From Bacteroidales bacterium (lineage in GTDB: Bacteria > Bacteroidota > Bacteroidia > Bacteroidales > UBA932), in NCBI GenBank assembly GCA_017630155.1, contig JAGBVU010000014.1:22217-86216 (forward strand): a stretch of DNA of 64,000 nucleotides, written 5' to 3'. Below are positions 62,388 to 64,000 of the stretch, one piece after another. Each line of letters begins with the position of its first letter. Position 1 is the stretch's first letter. The notes beneath the pieces were generated by a model. That model made no database searches, had not been told where the DNA came from, and was given only the letters and a program-made list of their open reading frames with translations. The translations under genes were made by a program, and so were the position numbers.

Positions 62388-63830
62388 ATGGGAAATTATT
62401 ACGACGAAAGTACAATTTGCGCTCAGGCAAGCGGTTCCAGTGCGGGTGCTGTGACAGTCCTAAGGCTCTCGGGCCCACGCTCGATAGAGATATTGGACCA
62501 GGTCTTCACCCCTGCGGGGAAAAAACCGTTGCGCGAGAGCGAAAACTATAAAATGAGGTTCGGGGTGATCCGCCGCGGCGAAGAGGTGATCGATGAGGTG
62601 ATGGCGGTGGTATTCAGAGCCCCCCACTCCTACACCGGAGAGGAATCGGCAGAGATATATTGCCATGGCAGCGAATATATTGCCCAGGAGATACTAAAAC
62701 TGCTGATGGAGAAAGGTGCACGCCTGGCAGAAGGGGGAGAATTTACCAAGAGGGCCTTCCTTAATGGCAAACTCGACCTGGCACAGGCAGAGGCGGTGGC
62801 AGACCTTATTGCATCGCAAACCAAAGCTGCCCACGATGTGGCAATGGCCCAGATGAAAGGGGGATTTTCGCAGGAGCTCTCGAAGATGAGGGGCGATCTC
62901 GTGGAGATAGTGTCGCTGATGGAACTCGAGCTTGATTTCAGTGAAGAGGATGTGGAATTTGCCGACAGAGTGCGCCTGAAGGAGCTTTTGGAGGCTGTAT
63001 GTGCACATCTGGACAAACTCATAGAGTCATTTGCCCTGGGCAATGTGATAAAGAACGGCGTCCCTGTAGCAATCGTCGGGGCGACCAATACAGGGAAGAG
63101 TACATTGCTTAATGCTTTGCTTGGAGAGGAGAAAGCCATCGTGTCGGACATCGCCGGGACTACCCGTGACGTCATCGAGGACACCATCAACATAAACGGC
63201 GTAACATTCAGATTTATAGATACTGCCGGTATCAGGAACACCACCGAGACCATCGAGATGATCGGTATCGAGAGGACCTGGTGGAAGATGGCACAGGCGT
63301 CTGTCGTGATGCTGATGCTCGATTCCCAGAGGCCTGAGACATTTGAGCAGAACATAGCCAACCTTTCTGAGAGGGTATCTGCGGCTGTGGCTGAAAACGG
63401 TATTGAGAAACAGGTGGTCGTGTTGCTGAATAAAGCAGACCTTGTGTCGGATGGGGAGCGTGACGGCTATCTGTCACAGATCGCAGAGTACGGTCGGAAA
63501 TATGACCTCTCCCCTGCCCGTATCTTCCCTATCTCGGCGAAAGTACGTCTTGGAGTGGATGAAGTGGTAAATTATCTGGCACTTTCACGCAAAAGTATGA
63601 AGACCGACCGCAACAGCACACTGGTGACCAATCTCCGTCACCTGGAGGCGCTCCGCTCAGCACGCGAAGCCCTCACCCGTGTGTGGGACGGCCTTTCGGA
63701 CTCCATCCCTACCGACCTTGTCGCACAGGACATCCGCGAAGCGATCTACCACATCGGCACCATCACCGGCGAAGTGAGCACCGACGAAGTATTGGGGGTG
63801 ATATTTGGGAAGTTTTGCATCGGAAAATAA
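62388..63830 (+). CDS. mnmE: tRNA uridine-5-carboxymethylaminomethyl GTPase MnmE
   Basis: A 480-residue GTPase that modifies wobble uridine of tRNA with MnmG. The N-terminal folate-binding domain has YYDESTICAQASGSSAGAV. The G domain has G1 VGATNTGKSTLLNALLG near residue 230, G2/G3 SDIAGTTRDV and DTAGIRN, and G4 LLNKADL. The C-terminus ends in the invariant FCIGK with its catalytic Cys. It starts 3 bases after rlmD. Confidence 0.96.
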   Translation: MGNYYDESTICAQASGSSAGAVTVLRLSGPRSIEILDQVFTPAGKKPLRESENYKMRFGVIRRGEEVIDEVMAVVFRAPHSYTGEESAEIYCHGSEYIAQEILKLLMEKGARLAEGGEFTKRAFLNGKLDLAQAEAVADLIASQTKAAHDVAMAQMKGGFSQELSKMRGDLVEIVSLMELELDFSEEDVEFADRVRLKELLEAVCAHLDKLIESFALGNVIKNGVPVAIVGATNTGKSTLLNALLGEEKAIVSDIAGTTRDVIEDTININGVTFRFIDTAGIRNTTETIEMIGIERTWWKMAQASVVMLMLDSQRPETFEQNIANLSERVSAAVAENGIEKQVVVLLNKADLVSDGERDGYLSQIAEYGRKYDLSPARIFPISAKVRLGVDEVVNYLALSRKSMKTDRNSTLVTNLRHLEALRSAREALTRVWDGLSDSIPTDLVAQDIREAIYHIGTITGEVSTDEVLGVIFGKFCIGK

Positions 63831-63872
63831 GTAGTTGATTACAAATAAGTTAAATCAATCATAAATGATTAG

Positions 63873-63904
63873 TATAGCACTCTTTACGGGTGCTATATTT
63901 GTTT
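63873..63904 (+). terminator. Terminator of mnmE; end of window
   Basis: TATAGCAC (63873-63880) pairs with GTGCTATA (63890-63897), followed by TTTGTTTG. The last 96 bases (63905-64000) contain no gene that I can support; a - strand frame of 25 codons enters from the right edge and stops at about 63925. Confidence 0.8.
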
Positions 63905-64000
63905 GTGCAAGCATCGTTGTTAATCGTTGCTAAGCCTTTTTACGCCTGTTTTTGTACCTCCTGTGTACCTCGCCGCTTGAAATGTGATTTTGCGTTGGCG

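Overview
The window comes from an anaerobic Bacteroidales (phylum Bacteroidota) chromosome. The evidence is: promoters of the Bacteroidota type (TTTG, about 19 nt, TAnnTTTG) before several genes; ATP-dependent PEP carboxykinase; a 2-keto-3-deoxyoctonate pathway (kdsA, kdsC) that implies a Gram-negative envelope; a DUF3467 protein; an exported GH9 glycosidase; and a full lysine-to-butyrate fermentation locus. No rRNA, tRNA or CRISPR array was recognised. The genus cannot be fixed from the sequence alone.

Region 1 (1-12,960) is an A+T-rich accessory island. Its left part (1-5,944, + strand) is a tight operon: the end of a vWA-domain protein, a four-TM coiled-coil protein, a protein with a possible DUF2997-like tail, a Ycf46-like AAA+ ATPase, a DegT-type PLP enzyme, a small membrane protein and a small PH-like protein. 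Its right part (6,016-11,274, - strand) looks like a RiPP-type peptide-modification cluster: three radical SAM/SPASM enzymes, a PqqD-like carrier, an amidohydrolase, a SPASM-bearing protein without the radical SAM cysteine motif, and a 27-codon peptide gene with a strong ribosome binding site. A phage-like remnant and a PP2C phosphatase close the island next to the pckA terminator.

Region 2 (13-37.6 kb) is core genome: pckA, recQ, maf-kdsC-DUF2520-DUF3467, valS, a thioesterase, tatA-tatC, an ABC-F ATPase, rlmB, an ECF sigma/anti-sigma/adhesin-like unit, a dipeptidase, a serine hydrolase, cinA-pyrD, an HTH regulator with a cluster of TGTAAAC sites, queA, an M28 peptidase and an acyltransferase. 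Three copies of an 8-9 bp palindrome lie between genes here.

Region 3 (37.7-53.2 kb) is one 16-gene lysine fermentation locus: atoD, kal, kce, two kdd genes, kamA, kamB, kamC, kamD, kamE, atoA, crotonase, hbd, bcd, etfB, etfA. Together they turn lysine into acetate, butyrate and ammonia. Lysine is isomerised by KamA and KamDE, oxidised by Kdd and cleaved with acetyl-CoA by Kce. Kal makes crotonyl-CoA, Bcd/EtfAB reduces it to butyryl-CoA, and AtoDA passes the CoA to acetoacetate. Several genes have very uniform codon use, which suggests high expression.

Region 4 (53.2-56.8 kb) is intergenic-rich: a 188-nt multi-hairpin element, a flavodoxin-ferredoxin gene, a sugar acetyltransferase, and a 1-kb cassette of small phage-like ORFs between two related structured repeats. 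Region 5 (56.8-64 kb) is core again: kdsA, rarA, a GH9 glycosidase, rlmD and mnmE. About 170 bases follow mnmE with a terminator but no recognisable gene.
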